From assembly GCF_947487915.1 (NCBI RefSeq), contig NZ_CANKYH010000007.1, forward strand, positions 124,001-188,000: a stretch of DNA of 64,000 nucleotides, in the 5' to 3' direction. A program made the position numbers and the translations under genes. Source of the stretch: an uncultured Serinicoccus sp. (GTDB lineage: Bacteria > Actinomycetota > Actinomycetes > Actinomycetales > Dermatophilaceae). The notes under the pieces are model-generated. The model searched no databases. It saw only the letters and a list, made by a program, of their open reading frames with translations, and was not told the origin of the DNA. This document shows, piece after piece, positions 1-8,662 of the stretch; within the stretch, counting starts at the first letter, position 1, and each line of letters opens with the position of its first letter.

Positions 1-462
1 GCGTCCGTCGGGGCCCATGACCTTCGCGCGCACGCCGCAGATGTGGCCGCGCGCGTCCAGCACCGGCTCCTGCACGTTGATGCCCTCGAGCAGGCGGGCG
101 CCGCGGGTCACGGCGTGCCGGGCGAGGATCTCGTCGAGGTCGTGCCGCGTCCGGACCAGGCCGAAGCCCGGGAAGGTCTCGTTGGCCGGCCAGTCCAGCT
201 CCAACCGCATGCCCCCACCGAGGATGCGCAGACCGCGGGTGCGGTGCCAGCCGTCGGCCTCGTCGATGGGCACCCCCAGGCTGATGAGCTCACGCACGGC
301 GCGCGGGGTCAGGCCGTCGCCGCAGATCTTGTCGCGGGGGAAGGTCGACTTCTCCAGGAGGAGGACGTCGAGGCCGTGGGCGGACAGGTATGCCGCAGCG
401 CTGGCCCCTCCCGGCCCGGCTCCCACGACGATGACGTCGGCGGTCTCGACCTGCTCACTCAC
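1..462 (-). CDS. Geranylgeranyl-reductase-family FAD oxidoreductase (MenJ-like), partial
   Basis: Only the N-terminal 154 residues are present; the gene runs off the left edge. The Rossmann motif GAGPGGASAA at residues 12-21 should bind FAD, and the following segment EKSTFPRDKICGDGLTPR is characteristic of geranylgeranyl-reductase-like flavoproteins. In mycobacteria the homologue MenJ saturates one isoprene unit of menaquinone. With menG, menF and menD all within the next 10 kb, I infer the same role here; reduction of another polyprenyl lipid is the alternative. The GTG start at 462 is preceded by GAGG at good spacing. A TAGACT -10 box lies at 504-509, giving a 5' UTR of about 35 bases that contains a Rex-like inverted repeat (478-493). 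Confidence 0.8.
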   Translation of the reverse strand, partial: MSEQVETADVIVVGAGPGGASAAAYLSAHGLDVLLLEKSTFPRDKICGDGLTPRAVRELISLGVPIDEADGWHRTRGLRILGGGMRLELDWPANETFPGFGLVRTRHDLDEILARHAVTRGARLLEGINVQEPVLDARGHICGVRAKVMGPDGR

Positions 463-477
463 GGTGTACGCCTCGCT

Positions 478-493
478 TGTGACAACCTTCACG
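478..493. promoter_or_regulatory. Possible Rex (NADH/NAD+ redox repressor) operator
   Basis: The 16-mer TGTGACAACCTTCACG matches the actinobacterial Rex operator TGTGAACNNNTTCACA at 10 of its 13 specified bases, and both half-sites TGTGA and TTCAC are intact. It lies just downstream of the inferred transcription start of the menaquinone-reductase-like gene, where a bound repressor would block transcription. No rex gene is in the window, so this is a candidate only. The rest of the gap 463-599 holds the promoter and a small GC hairpin near 530-560, and no gene. Confidence 0.3.
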
Positions 494-599
494 AACGGTG
501 CCGAGTCTAGGCCCGCAGCCCCACGGGGATCGGCCCAGGGGGGCCTGAGAGCGAATACGTCATGCGGCCCGCCCCAAATCCCTCACCGGGCCGTCACCG

Positions 600-1310
600 T
601 CACCGCGCCAGGACGTCGCCGAGCCGCAGCGGGCGCCCGTGCTGCTCGGCCAGCTCCGCGGACTGGGCGAGGAAGAGCTCGGCGCAGGCGAGCGCGTCGG
701 TGAGCGCCGAGTGGGCGCGGTAGCGGGGCAGCCGGTAGTGCCGGCGGCAGGCGTCCAAGCGCAGCCGCCCGGAGGCCAGCTCCGGCGTGGGGACCCGGAG
801 CATCCGCTGCGCCAGCGTCAGGGTGTCGACCACCTGGAGCGGCACCTCGGTGCCGTAGAGGCGCCGACAGGCCGCGGAGAGGAACGCCGTCTCGATCTGG
901 GCGAAGTGCGCGAGCAGCACCCGGCGCACGGGCCGCACGCCCTCGCCACCCCCGGTCCGCAGCGCCTCCAGCACCCCCGGCAGCACGAGGGCCAGGTCGG
1001 GGCCGTGGGCGAGCCGGTCGTCGGTCAGCCCGTGGTGGACCGCGGACTCCCCCACGGGCCCCTGCGGCCGGACCAGCTCGTGCCGGGCCTGCGCCAGGAC
1101 GATCCTGCCCTGCACCACGGGGACGTGCCCGACAGAGAGGACCTCGTGGCGGCGCGGGTCGAGCCCGGTCGTCTCCAGGTCCAGCGCCAGCAGCTGCACC
1201 TCTGCCAGCGGGGTCCCGCGGTCCACCGCGGACGCCTCCGCCAGGTCGGCCAGGGCGGTGCCGGGGGTGGGACGGGGACGGCGGCCGGGGAGCAGCCCGC
1301 GCAGACCCAT
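600..1310 (-). CDS. DEDD-family 3'-5' exonuclease (DnaQ/epsilon-like)
   Basis: The protein has 236 residues. The Exo I motif LALDLETTGLD near residue 42 carries the D-x-E metal ligands. Exo II is HFAQIETAF, with N replaced by Q-I-E after the conserved H-F segment, and Exo III is HSALTDALACAELF with the H and D of a DEDDh enzyme. It should remove 3' nucleotides from DNA or RNA. The ATG shares one base with the upstream stop codon (TGATG), so it is translationally coupled to the DUF294 protein. The same DUF294-exonuclease pairing occurs in many bacteria next to acetate uptake genes, but here no acs or actP lies beside it. It is not the replicative epsilon subunit by context; its substrate is unknown. 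Confidence 0.85.
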   Translation of the reverse strand: MGLRGLLPGRRPRPTPGTALADLAEASAVDRGTPLAEVQLLALDLETTGLDPRRHEVLSVGHVPVVQGRIVLAQARHELVRPQGPVGESAVHHGLTDDRLAHGPDLALVLPGVLEALRTGGGEGVRPVRRVLLAHFAQIETAFLSAACRRLYGTEVPLQVVDTLTLAQRMLRVPTPELASGRLRLDACRRHYRLPRYRAHSALTDALACAELFLAQSAELAEQHGRPLRLGDVLAR

Positions 1311-3157
1311 CACCCCACCTGCGGCGAGCGGGAGGACAGACCGTGCTGCGCCGCCCGCACGATGGCGAAGGCGTCGCGGAGGTGGCGCCGGTCCAGGCTG
1401 CCCAGCCGGCGCGGGTCGAGGTGGTTGTCCGGCGCCTCCCCGGCGGCCACCTGGGCCGCCTGGTGGCGCAACCGGAGGTAGGACAGCAGCTCCAGGGCGT
1501 CCGTGAGGTCCGTGGCGGCCTCCGCCGCGATGAGGCCGGCGTCGCGGGCCGCCGTCAGCCTCGCGCCGGTGCCGAGCGCCGTGGACCGTGCGCGCAGGGC
1601 GTGGACCCGGGCGAGCTGCACGATGGCAGCGATGCCCCGCTTGAGGTCGAGGGTGTCCCGGTGCTCGCCGGCGTCCTCCAGCACGAAGCCGCGGAAGAAG
1701 CCGATGGGTGGGCGCATCCGGGCTGCCTGCGCGGTGAGGTGGGCCAGCAGGAGGTCCGAGCGGCCGCCCAGCGGCACGACCTCGGCGCGCAGCCCCTCGA
1801 CGAGGTCGGCGTCGCCGTGCACCGCCCGCATGTCGTAGAAGATGGCCGCCTGCAGCACCGCGTCCGGGGCGGGCTCGTCGCTCCACCGGCCGAACTGCAC
1901 GCGCCACCCGCCCACCCGCAGCCGCCACCGAGGGTTGGTCGCCATGACGTCACCGTCGCACCGGGGCAGCCCGCAGGCCTCCAGCCCCTCGGTCACCCGC
2001 TCGGCGAGCGCGGCCCACCAGGGGTCGGAGGGGTCGGCGTCGTCGGCGAGCACCAGGGCGTGGTCCTGGTCGCCCCCCAGGCCCTGCTCCTCGCGGGCGG
2101 CCGACCCCAGGGCCGCCCAGGCGTAGCGCCCCGGGGCCGGGCCGAGCGCGGACTCGGCCAGGACGACGAGCCGGCGGGTCAGCGCGTCGGTGAGGGCCGC
2201 CACGACGCGGCCCACGTCCGCGGCGCTGGCGTCCTCCCGGACCAGCTGGCCCACGACGGCGGGGATCCGGGCCGCCTGCTCGACCACGCCGGCGACGTCG
2301 GCCTGCCGCTGGACGTCGGCGACGACGTAGACCGGGTTGGAGCGCTCGAGCCGCACGAGGTCGGTGGTGGTGACGAGCCCGAGCACCCGCCCGTCCTCCA
2401 CGACGGGCAGGTGGTGGATGTTGCGACCGGTCATCTCCAGCATGGCCTCCAGCGCCAGGGCCTGGGCCGGCAGCGTGACCGGGTCCGGCGTCATGACCTC
2501 CTGGACCGGACGGTCCGGCGCGACCCCCGCGGCGAGCACCCGACGGCGCAGGTCGCGGTCGGTGACGATGCCGAGGAGCGCGGCGCCGTCCATGACCAGC
2601 AGCGAGGAGACCCCGGCCTCGGTCATGACGCGGGCCCCCTCCGCGACCGTGGCCGACGGCGCGACGGAGACGGGATCCACGCGCAGCAGGTCGCGCACCG
2701 AGGTCTTGAGCACCGCCGAGCCGCGGGCCGGGGCCTGCAGCTGGGCGATCGCGGCGGTGATCCGCCCATGGTGCGTGGCGGCGAAGTGGACGGCCACGGA
2801 CGGGTGCTCGGCCACCAGCGCGTCGAAGTCCGGCTGCGGCAGCTCCAGCAGCAACGTGTCCTCCCGGGCGGTGGCGGCATACCGGGTCGGGACGTGCTCG
2901 ACCAGGGCGGACATGCCGAACCCGCCGCCGGCCCCCACCCGGTCGACGAGGTGGCCGTCATCGGTGATGTCCACCGCGCCGGACCGCACGAGGTAGAGCC
3001 GGTCGCCCCGGTCGCCGGGGCGCAGCACCACGGTGCCGCGCCGGGCGTAGCTCACGGTGCACCGGGCGGGCAGGCGGTCGAGGACGTCGGCGGGGAGCGC
3101 GTCGAAGGGCGCGTGCTCGGCCAGGAAGTCCCGGATCTCGGCGAGCTCGACGTCCAT
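1310..3157 (-). CDS. Cyclic-nucleotide-binding/CBS/DUF294 nucleotidyltransferase-like protein
   Basis: The protein has 615 residues with four recognisable parts. They are a cNMP-binding fold (about 15-125, with FGMSALVEHVPTRYAA as the phosphate-binding cassette region), two CBS domains (about 150-270, with GIVTDRDLRRR and GLVTTTDLVRL ends), a DUF294 nucleotidyltransferase domain (GSAAREEQGLGGDQDHALV, G-S-x-G/A-R-x-E-x-x-x-x-x-D-x-D style) and DUF294_C with a helical tail. Such proteins are predicted signal-transduction modules sensing nucleotides; no reaction is established. The ATG at 3157 has AGGAGA about 8 bases upstream, overlapping the menG TAG stop, and a longer upstream reading has no ribosome site. 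It follows menG by 13 bases and couples to the exonuclease gene. Confidence 0.85.
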   Translation of the reverse strand: MDVELAEIRDFLAEHAPFDALPADVLDRLPARCTVSYARRGTVVLRPGDRGDRLYLVRSGAVDITDDGHLVDRVGAGGGFGMSALVEHVPTRYAATAREDTLLLELPQPDFDALVAEHPSVAVHFAATHHGRITAAIAQLQAPARGSAVLKTSVRDLLRVDPVSVAPSATVAEGARVMTEAGVSSLLVMDGAALLGIVTDRDLRRRVLAAGVAPDRPVQEVMTPDPVTLPAQALALEAMLEMTGRNIHHLPVVEDGRVLGLVTTTDLVRLERSNPVYVVADVQRQADVAGVVEQAARIPAVVGQLVREDASAADVGRVVAALTDALTRRLVVLAESALGPAPGRYAWAALGSAAREEQGLGGDQDHALVLADDADPSDPWWAALAERVTEGLEACGLPRCDGDVMATNPRWRLRVGGWRVQFGRWSDEPAPDAVLQAAIFYDMRAVHGDADLVEGLRAEVVPLGGRSDLLLAHLTAQAARMRPPIGFFRGFVLEDAGEHRDTLDLKRGIAAIVQLARVHALRARSTALGTGARLTAARDAGLIAAEAATDLTDALELLSYLRLRHQAAQVAAGEAPDNHLDPRRLGSLDRRHLRDAFAIVRAAQHGLSSRSPQVG

Positions 3158-3170
3158 GGCCGTGTCTCTC

Positions 3171-3890
3171 CTACACCCCGTCGACGGTGTCGTCCGGGGC
3201 GACGGCGTGGTGGAGGGCGACGACGCCACCGGTGAGGTTGCGCCACCGCACCTGCCCCCACCCGGCGGCACGCACCTGCTCGGCCAGCTCGCGCTGCGCC
3301 GGCCAGGCGCGGATGGACTCGGCGAGGTAGACGTAGGACTCGGGGTTGGAGCTCACCCGGCGGGCGACCTGGGGCAGGGCCCGCATGAGGTAGTTGCGGT
3401 AGACGGTCGAGAAGACGGGCACGACGGGGCGGCTGAACTCGCACACCACCAGGCGCCCGCCCGGACGGGTGACCCGGTGGAACTCGCGCAGGGCCACACC
3501 CACGTCGGCGACGTTGCGCAGGCCGAAGCTCACCGTCACCACGTCGAAGGCGTCGTCGGCGAAGGGAAGCCGCATCGCGTCCGCGGCGGTGAAGGGCAGG
3601 TCGGGGCGGCGGCGGTAGCCCTCGGCGAGCATGCCGTGGGAGAAGTCGGCGGGGACCACCTGGACCCCGCGGTCGGCGTGGGGCTCGCTGGACGTCCCCG
3701 TGCCCGCCGCGATGTCGAGCACCCGCTCCCCGGGGGCGGCGTCGACCGCGCGGGTCACCGCGCGCCGCCAGAGGTGGTCGATGCCCCCGGTGAGGACGGT
3801 GTTGGTGACGTCGTAGCGCCGAGCCACCGCGTCGAACATCCGGGCCACCTCGTGCGGTTGCTTGTCCAGGTCGGCTCGCGTCGGGCTCAT
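3171..3890 (-). CDS. menG: Demethylmenaquinone methyltransferase
   Basis: SAM-dependent methyltransferase of the UbiE/MenG family; it makes menaquinone from demethylmenaquinone in the last step of the classical pathway. Visible signatures are [12 protein letters not shown] near the N terminus, the SAM-binding loop [12 protein letters not shown], the aspartate-containing [22 protein letters not shown] and the C-terminal SFxP-like segment. The length of 239 residues is normal. I chose the ATG at 3890 because GGGAGA lies about 9 bases before it; the ATG at 3899 would sit directly on that site and adds only three residues. It is divergent from menF across about 38 bases, and it heads the DUF294-exonuclease operon. 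Confidence 0.95.
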   Translation of the reverse strand: MSPTRADLDKQPHEVARMFDAVARRYDVTNTVLTGGIDHLWRRAVTRAVDAAPGERVLDIAAGTGTSSEPHADRGVQVVPADFSHGMLAEGYRRRPDLPFTAADAMRLPFADDAFDVVTVSFGLRNVADVGVALREFHRVTRPGGRLVVCEFSRPVVPVFSTVYRNYLMRALPQVARRVSSNPESYVYLAESIRAWPAQRELAEQVRAAGWGQVRWRNLTGGVVALHHAVAPDDTVDGV

Positions 3891-3914
3891 GACCGGCATT
3901 CTCCCACCACGTCC

Positions 3915-3920
3915 TACGAT
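3915..3920 (+). promoter_or_regulatory. Leaderless-type -10 box of menF
   Basis: TACGAT ends 8 bases before the GTG at 3929, and there is no Shine-Dalgarno sequence between them. Transcription probably starts at or within a base or two of the start codon. Confidence 0.5.
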
Positions 3921-3928
3921 GGTCGGCT

Positions 3929-5269
3929 GTGGCTGTGACCCGTCCCGTGCCCCGTCTGCGCGCCCGCACCCTCGCGGTGGACGCGCCCGGCGACCTGCTC
4001 ACCCGCATCCCGGACGAGATCGACCCCAGCGACGTCGTGGCCTGGCTGCGGGAGGGCGACGGCCTCGTGGGCTGGGGCCGGGTCGCCGGCCTGCGCACGA
4101 GCGGCGCGGACCGGTTCGGCGAGGCCGAGCGGTGGTGGACCGCGGTGCAGGAGCACGCGCAGGTCGAGGACGGCGTGCGGCTGCCGGGCACCGGGCTCGT
4201 GACCTTCGGGTCGTTCACCTTCTCCCCGGACTCGGCCGACGCCAGCGTGCTCACCATCCCCCGCGTCGTCATCGGCCGGCGGGACGGCCTGGCGTGGGTG
4301 ACCCAGGTGGTGGTGGACGACGAGCCGTGGCCGACCGCGCACCCGGCCGAGCTGCTCGGGCGCACCAACGCCGACATCGAGGTGCTCGACCCCCTCGTGG
4401 AGGCTCCCGGCGCGGTGGCCGCCGACCGGTGGCCGGTCGTCGTGGAGCAGGCCGTGGGGCGGATCGGCCGCGGCGAGGTCGAGAAGGTCGTGCTGGCGCG
4501 CGACGTGCGGGTGCGCCACCGCGACGGGCACGTGGTGCGGCTGGCCCCGGTGCTCGAGCGTCTGGAGAAGCGGTATGCCGCCACCTGGACCTTCGCCGTC
4601 GAGGGGCTGGTGGGCGCCACCCCGGAGATGCTCGTGCGGCTGCAGGGCGGCCGGGCGCGCTCCCGGGTGCTGGCGGGGACGATCCGCCGGCCCAACGGCA
4701 TACCGGTGCGTCGGGTCGGGGACACCCTGGCCGCTGCGCCCGACCCCGAGCACCCGGTGGACCCGCGGCTGCGGCTGGTGAGCAGCGAGAAGGACCTCGA
4801 CGAGCACGCCTTCGCGGTGCGCTCGGTGGCCGAGGCGCTCGCCCCCCACTGCGCGGACCTCGTGGTACCCGAGGCGCCCTACGTGCTCGAGCTGCCGGAC
4901 GTCTACCACCTCGCGAGCGACCTCACCGGGACGATGCGCAGCGGCGCCACCTCGTTGCGGCTGGCCGCGGCGCTGCACCCGTCCGCGGCGGTCTGCGGCA
5001 CCCCCACCGAGCCCGCCGCCCGGCTCATCGCCGAGCTGGAGGGCATGGACCGGGGCCGCTACGCCGGTCCGGTCGGGTGGATGGACGCCTCTGGCGACGG
5101 GGACTGGGGCATCGCGCTGCGCTGCGGGGAGCTCGCCGAGGACCGGCACTCGATGCGGCTCTTCGCCGGCGGCGGGATCGTCGCCGCGTCCGACCCGGAG
5201 GCCGAGCTGGCCGAGACCGAGGTCAAGCTCACCGCCATGCGGCATGCCCTCGGGCTGGGCGGCGTCTGA
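3929..5269 (+). CDS. menF: Isochorismate synthase
   Basis: Converts chorismate to isochorismate, the entry step of menaquinone synthesis. The 446-residue protein has the chorismate-binding fold with [12 protein letters not shown], the catalytic-region motif [38 protein letters not shown] and the C-terminal [15 protein letters not shown] followed by [17 protein letters not shown], in the expected order. Candidate Mg ligands are the glutamates in SEKDLDEH and ELAETE. It could also be read as a salicylate/isochorismate synthase, but the neighbouring menG and menD decide for menaquinone. The GTG start at 3929 follows a leaderless-type promoter. Confidence 0.93.
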   Translation: MAVTRPVPRLRARTLAVDAPGDLLTRIPDEIDPSDVVAWLREGDGLVGWGRVAGLRTSGADRFGEAERWWTAVQEHAQVEDGVRLPGTGLVTFGSFTFSPDSADASVLTIPRVVIGRRDGLAWVTQVVVDDEPWPTAHPAELLGRTNADIEVLDPLVEAPGAVAADRWPVVVEQAVGRIGRGEVEKVVLARDVRVRHRDGHVVRLAPVLERLEKRYAATWTFAVEGLVGATPEMLVRLQGGRARSRVLAGTIRRPNGIPVRRVGDTLAAAPDPEHPVDPRLRLVSSEKDLDEHAFAVRSVAEALAPHCADLVVPEAPYVLELPDVYHLASDLTGTMRSGATSLRLAAALHPSAAVCGTPTEPAARLIAELEGMDRGRYAGPVGWMDASGDGDWGIALRCGELAEDRHSMRLFAGGGIVAASDPEAELAETEVKLTAMRHALGLGGV

Positions 5270-5310
5270 GCCCCGCCGCTTCCTCAGCCCGGCCCCGCCT
5301 GGCCCCTCTG

Positions 5311-5430
5311 GACGCCGACAGGTCAACTGCACGCCGGCACGTCAGCTGGCAGCCCCCTCGACGCGGCCGAAGGTTGACATGCCGGCTGGAGGTTGACCTG
5401 GCGGCCGGAGGTCGGCCCTGCGGACCGGGG
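5311..5430. repeat. Intergenic GGTTGAC-type element, copy 1
   Basis: This 120-bp stretch fills the gap between the convergent menF and GNAT genes. It contains outward- and inward-facing copies of the word GGTCAAC/GTTGACC (5321, 5372, 5391). Its 40-bp core (5339-5378) matches 32386-32425 at 35 of 40 positions, including an uninterrupted CAGCCCCCTCGACG. There is no coding potential and no simple hairpin spanning the whole. The function is unknown; it may be a mobile or regulatory intergenic element, or a transcription end. Confidence 0.7.
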
Positions 5431-5432
5431 CG

Positions 5433-5933
5433 TCAGGCGTCGATCCAGTAGCGGCGCTGGGGCACGCCCCCGCCGGGCGGGACCCGCACGTCCTCCAGCA
5501 CACCCCCGCAGCGCTCGATGGTGGCCGCGGAGGCAGCGTTGCCGTCGTCGCAGGTGACCAGCACCCGCGCGACGCCGAGGCCGCGCAGCCGCTCGACCGA
5601 GAGCCGCAGGATCTCGGTGGCGTGGCCGCGGCGGCGGAACGGCGGGGCCACGGCATACCCCACGTGGCCGCCGAGGTCGCGCAGGAAGGGCGTGAGCTCG
5701 TGCCGGATCGAGACGCGACCCACCGGTATGCCGTCCACCTCGGCCACGAGGAAGTCCGCCCGGACCCTCCCGGCGGGCAGGTCGCGGCCGTCGGCCTCCT
5801 GCTGCAGCTGCGCCAGGACCTGCGGCCAGGTGCCCTCGGCGAGGAGGAAGGTGAACCCCTCGACGGCGAGCTGCTCGTGCATCGCGCGCAGCGCGGCCTC
5901 GTCGCGGGCGGTGGGCGGTCGCAGGGTGAGCAT
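5433..5933 (-). CDS. GNAT-family N-acetyltransferase
   Basis: The 166-residue protein has a complete GNAT fold: VAEVDGIPVGRVSIR forms beta strand 4, VGYAVAPPFRRRGHATEIL is the acetyl-CoA pyrophosphate-binding motif A with R-R-x-G-H-A, and VLVTCDDGNAASAATIERCGGVLED is the motif B region. It probably acetylates a small amine substrate, which cannot be named from sequence. The ATG shares a base with the stop codon of the upstream MFS gene (TGATG), so it is the second gene of a two-gene operon. Confidence 0.88.
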   Translation of the reverse strand: MLTLRPPTARDEAALRAMHEQLAVEGFTFLLAEGTWPQVLAQLQQEADGRDLPAGRVRADFLVAEVDGIPVGRVSIRHELTPFLRDLGGHVGYAVAPPFRRRGHATEILRLSVERLRGLGVARVLVTCDDGNAASAATIERCGGVLEDVRVPPGGGVPQRRYWIDA

Positions 5934-7222
5934 CACCCCACCATGGCCGCCCCGGCGCGGTCCCGGCCACCGCTCTTCTCCCGCATGACCGGGGACAGCA
6001 CGAGCAAGAGGGCGAGGAAGCCGACGACGAGGAAGAGCGCACGGTCCAGACCGATCTCCTCCGCCAGCAGCCCGATGGTGGGCGCCCCGAAGAGGAAGGC
6101 GCCGTAGGCGATGGTGGACACCACGGTGATCGCGCGGTTGCCGCGGCCGGGCACCTCGCCCGCCGCCGAGATTGCCGCGGGGAAGATCGTGGCGACACCC
6201 AGCCCCCACAGCAGGCCACCGGCCAGCGCGAGCGCGAGCGAGGAGCTGAGGGTGACCACGAGGATGGCGACCGCGGCCAGCATCCCCCCGGCGCGCACCA
6301 CTGCGGCCCGGCCGAAGCGCTCGATCGCCGGGCCGCCCAGCAGCCGCCCGATCATCATCGTGAGGTTGAACGCCGTGAGCGTGAGGGCGCCGAAGGCCGC
6401 CGGGGCGCCGTGCACGTCGACGAGCAGCAGCGCCAGCCAGTCGTTGGCCGAGCCCTCGGCCAGCGCCCCCGCCAGGCAGATGAGCCCGATGAGGAGCTCC
6501 GCCGGGGTGACGCCGCGCCGAGCCGGGCCGGCCTGCGCCGTGGCCACCGCCGCCTCGGCCGCTCCCAGGGTGGGCTCGGTCACCGCCCCGGTGCCCGTGT
6601 CGGCGTCGGCCTCTTCGGCGACCCCCACGTCGCCCGTGGTCGCCTCGGGGACGAAGCGGCTGGCCCCCCACACCCCGGCCACCGCGGCCACCGCCGCCAG
6701 CACGGGCAGCTGGGCGAGTCCGATGCCGAGCCAGGCCGCGAGCGCGCCGGAGCCGGCCCCCAGCACCGCGCCGCCGGAGAAGGCCGCGTGGAAGAAGGGC
6801 ATGAGCGAGCGCGAGCGGGCCTGCTCGACGTGGGTGCCCTGGATGTTCATGGCGACGTCCCAGATCCCGACGTTGGTGCCGGTGAGGACGAGCACGGCCA
6901 GGAGCACCGGCACCGAAGGGACGGCCGTCACGGCAGCCCACCCCAGGCAGCCGAGGATCACTGCGACGGTGACCACGCGCCCGCTGCCGAAGCGGTCCAC
7001 GAGCCACCCGGTGAACGGCATCGCCAGGAGCGAGCCGAGCCCCATACCCATGAGCGCCAGACCCAGCGCGCCGGTGTCGGCGCCCAGGTGGTCGCGCACG
7101 GCGGGCACCCGCGCGAGGGCCTGGCCCATGACGAAACCGGCGCTGGCGAAGACCACCAGCACGGCCAGCACCGAGCCGCGCACGTCGCGCCCCACGGGCC
7201 CACTCCTTGTCCTCGACGTCAT
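5933..7222 (-). CDS. MFS transporter
   Basis: The 429-residue protein has about 12 hydrophobic helices in two halves, separated by an acidic, Ala-rich cytoplasmic loop near residues 195-225. The loop after helix 2 reads GWLVDRFGSGRV, the usual MFS motif A position, and the equivalent in the second half is GGPAIERFGRAAV. The family resembles DHA1/fucose-permease-like transporters of actinobacteria, but the substrate is not predictable. The ATG at 7222 has GGGGGA upstream. It is cotranscribed with the acetyltransferase that overlaps its stop codon. It is divergent from the Eis-like gene across about 45 bases. Confidence 0.88.
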   Translation of the reverse strand: MTSRTRSGPVGRDVRGSVLAVLVVFASAGFVMGQALARVPAVRDHLGADTGALGLALMGMGLGSLLAMPFTGWLVDRFGSGRVVTVAVILGCLGWAAVTAVPSVPVLLAVLVLTGTNVGIWDVAMNIQGTHVEQARSRSLMPFFHAAFSGGAVLGAGSGALAAWLGIGLAQLPVLAAVAAVAGVWGASRFVPEATTGDVGVAEEADADTGTGAVTEPTLGAAEAAVATAQAGPARRGVTPAELLIGLICLAGALAEGSANDWLALLLVDVHGAPAAFGALTLTAFNLTMMIGRLLGGPAIERFGRAAVVRAGGMLAAVAILVVTLSSSLALALAGGLLWGLGVATIFPAAISAAGEVPGRGNRAITVVSTIAYGAFLFGAPTIGLLAEEIGLDRALFLVVGFLALLLVLSPVMREKSGGRDRAGAAMVG

Positions 7223-7267
7223 CGGAAATCCCCCGGCGCACCAGGGTAGTTGGTCCAGACTGGGGCG

Positions 7268-8581
7268 GTGACCATCTCGCTCCCCGCCCCCGTCGACCTC
7301 ACGCCTGAGGACCTGCCCCGCATCCGGGACCTCGTGGAGACCGTCTGGTTCTCCGTCGTGCCCGGCAAGACCCTGCAGCACCTCGACGAGGAGATCGACC
7401 TGCGGCACGCCCGCGGCATCCCGCGACCGGACGGCCCGCTGCCCGGTGAACCGGCCGCCGCGGCGCCGCTGCTCGGCCTCTACAGCGCCTTCGACCTCGG
7501 GCTCAGCGTCCCCGCCGCCGACGGCGACCTCACCCGGGTGCCGATGGACGGGCTGACGATGGTGAGCGTGCACCCGGACGCGCGCCGGCAGGGCGTCCTG
7601 CGCCGGATGATGACCGACCACCTGCACCGGGTGCACGACCGCGGGGAGGCGGCCCTCGCCGGGCTGCACGCGTCCGAGCCGGCGATCTACGGGCGCTTCG
7701 GCTACGGCCACGCGAGCGCCGAGGCCAAGCTGACGATCGGCCGCGGGACGACGCTCGCGGCGCCGGCATCGCTCGCGGCCCGCGCCGACGAGATCCGCAC
7801 CCACGTCACCGACCTCGACACCGAGGAGGCGCTCGCCGCGGTCCACCGGACCCACCTGGCCTGCGCCGACGTGACCCTCGGCGCGGTCACCCGCCCGGAG
7901 TCCACGGAGCAGTCGTGGTTCGCCTTCCGGGACCACCCCCTGGCCCGCGCCGGCAAGGAGCCGAACCGGGTGATGTTCGCCCGGCGGGACGAGGAGCTCA
8001 CCGGGTATGCCGTCTTCCGCCGGGAGAGCAGGTGGGACGACGGCCAGCCCGCGGGTGAGGTGAGCGTCGCCGAGCTGACGGCCACCGACCACGCCTCGCT
8101 GCTGGCGCTGGCCCGTCGCCTGGTCGACATGGACCTCACCGGACGCACCGTCTTCTGGTCGCGGCCGACGGACGACCCGCTCGCCTGGTGGGCCGGCGGG
8201 CCGCGCTCGGCCGGCATGCGCGTCTTCGACGCCCTCTGGCTGCGGCTGGTCGACGTGCCGCGGGCCCTGCGCGAGCGGGGCTATGCCGCGGGGGCGCCGC
8301 TGGACCTCGTCGTGCAGGTCGAGGACGAGGTGTGCCCGTGGAACGCCGGGCGGTGGCGGCTGCAGGTCGACGGCGACGGGTCCGCCCAGGCGGGCCCCAC
8401 CGACGCGGACCCGGACGTGGTGACGCCCGTGGCGGCGCTGGGGGCGGCATACCTCGGCGGGCGGACCCTGCTCGCGCAGGTGCCCACGCTCGGCGTGCAG
8501 GAGCGCACCCCCGGCGCCGTGGCCGCCCTGTCCCGGGCGATGCGGGCCGAGCGCGAGCCGGTGCCGGCGATCGGGTTCTAG
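7268..8581 (+). CDS. Eis-like GNAT-family N-acetyltransferase
   Basis: The protein has about 437 residues and the tripartite Eis architecture. It has an N-terminal GNAT domain with VSVHPDARRQGVLRRMM as acetyl-CoA-binding motif, a central second GNAT-like domain (HPLARAGKEPNRVMFARRDEELTGYAVFRRE), and a C-terminal sterol-carrier-like domain ending in PVPAIGF, where the terminal carboxylate is part of the Eis active site. ALHASEPAIYGRFGYG-type spacing is conserved as GLHASEPAIYGRFGYG. Eis proteins acetylate amines on aminoglycosides or protein lysines; the native substrate here is unknown. GTG 7268 is preferred because CAGACT lies six bases upstream as a leaderless -10; TTG 7250 is an alternative. 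Confidence 0.85.
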   Translation: MTISLPAPVDLTPEDLPRIRDLVETVWFSVVPGKTLQHLDEEIDLRHARGIPRPDGPLPGEPAAAAPLLGLYSAFDLGLSVPAADGDLTRVPMDGLTMVSVHPDARRQGVLRRMMTDHLHRVHDRGEAALAGLHASEPAIYGRFGYGHASAEAKLTIGRGTTLAAPASLAARADEIRTHVTDLDTEEALAAVHRTHLACADVTLGAVTRPESTEQSWFAFRDHPLARAGKEPNRVMFARRDEELTGYAVFRRESRWDDGQPAGEVSVAELTATDHASLLALARRLVDMDLTGRTVFWSRPTDDPLAWWAGGPRSAGMRVFDALWLRLVDVPRALRERGYAAGAPLDLVVQVEDEVCPWNAGRWRLQVDGDGSAQAGPTDADPDVVTPVAALGAAYLGGRTLLAQVPTLGVQERTPGAVAALSRAMRAEREPVPAIGF

Positions 8582-8601
8582 CCCGCACCACGGTGGTGCA
8601 G

Positions 8602-8651
8602 GAACGGTGCTGCACCCTGGTCGCCAGGACGACCGGGATGCAGCACCGTTC
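8602..8651. terminator. Bidirectional terminator-like inverted repeat
   Basis: GAACGGTGCTGCA (8602-8614) and its exact complement TGCAGCACCGTTC (8639-8651) form a 13-bp perfect stem. The 24-base loop can fold further (CCTGGTCGCCAGG). It sits exactly between the ends of the convergent Eis-like and menD genes and has no U-tract, as is usual for actinobacterial terminators. Confidence 0.7.
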
Positions 8652-8662
8652 TGGCACCAGGG

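Noticed and set aside
1343..3235. Long plus-strand frame antisense to the DUF294 gene
   Set aside because: Composition is repetitive G/R/P/H/V and no family motif is seen; the minus strand encodes CBS and cNMP domains.
3891..3899. ATG at 3899 as menG start
   Set aside because: The ribosome site GGGAGA would be only one or two bases away; it fits the ATG at 3890.
7250..7267. TTG start for the Eis-like gene
   Set aside because: The GTG at 7268 has a -10-like box at leaderless spacing; the TTG adds six residues without conservation value, though it cannot be excluded.
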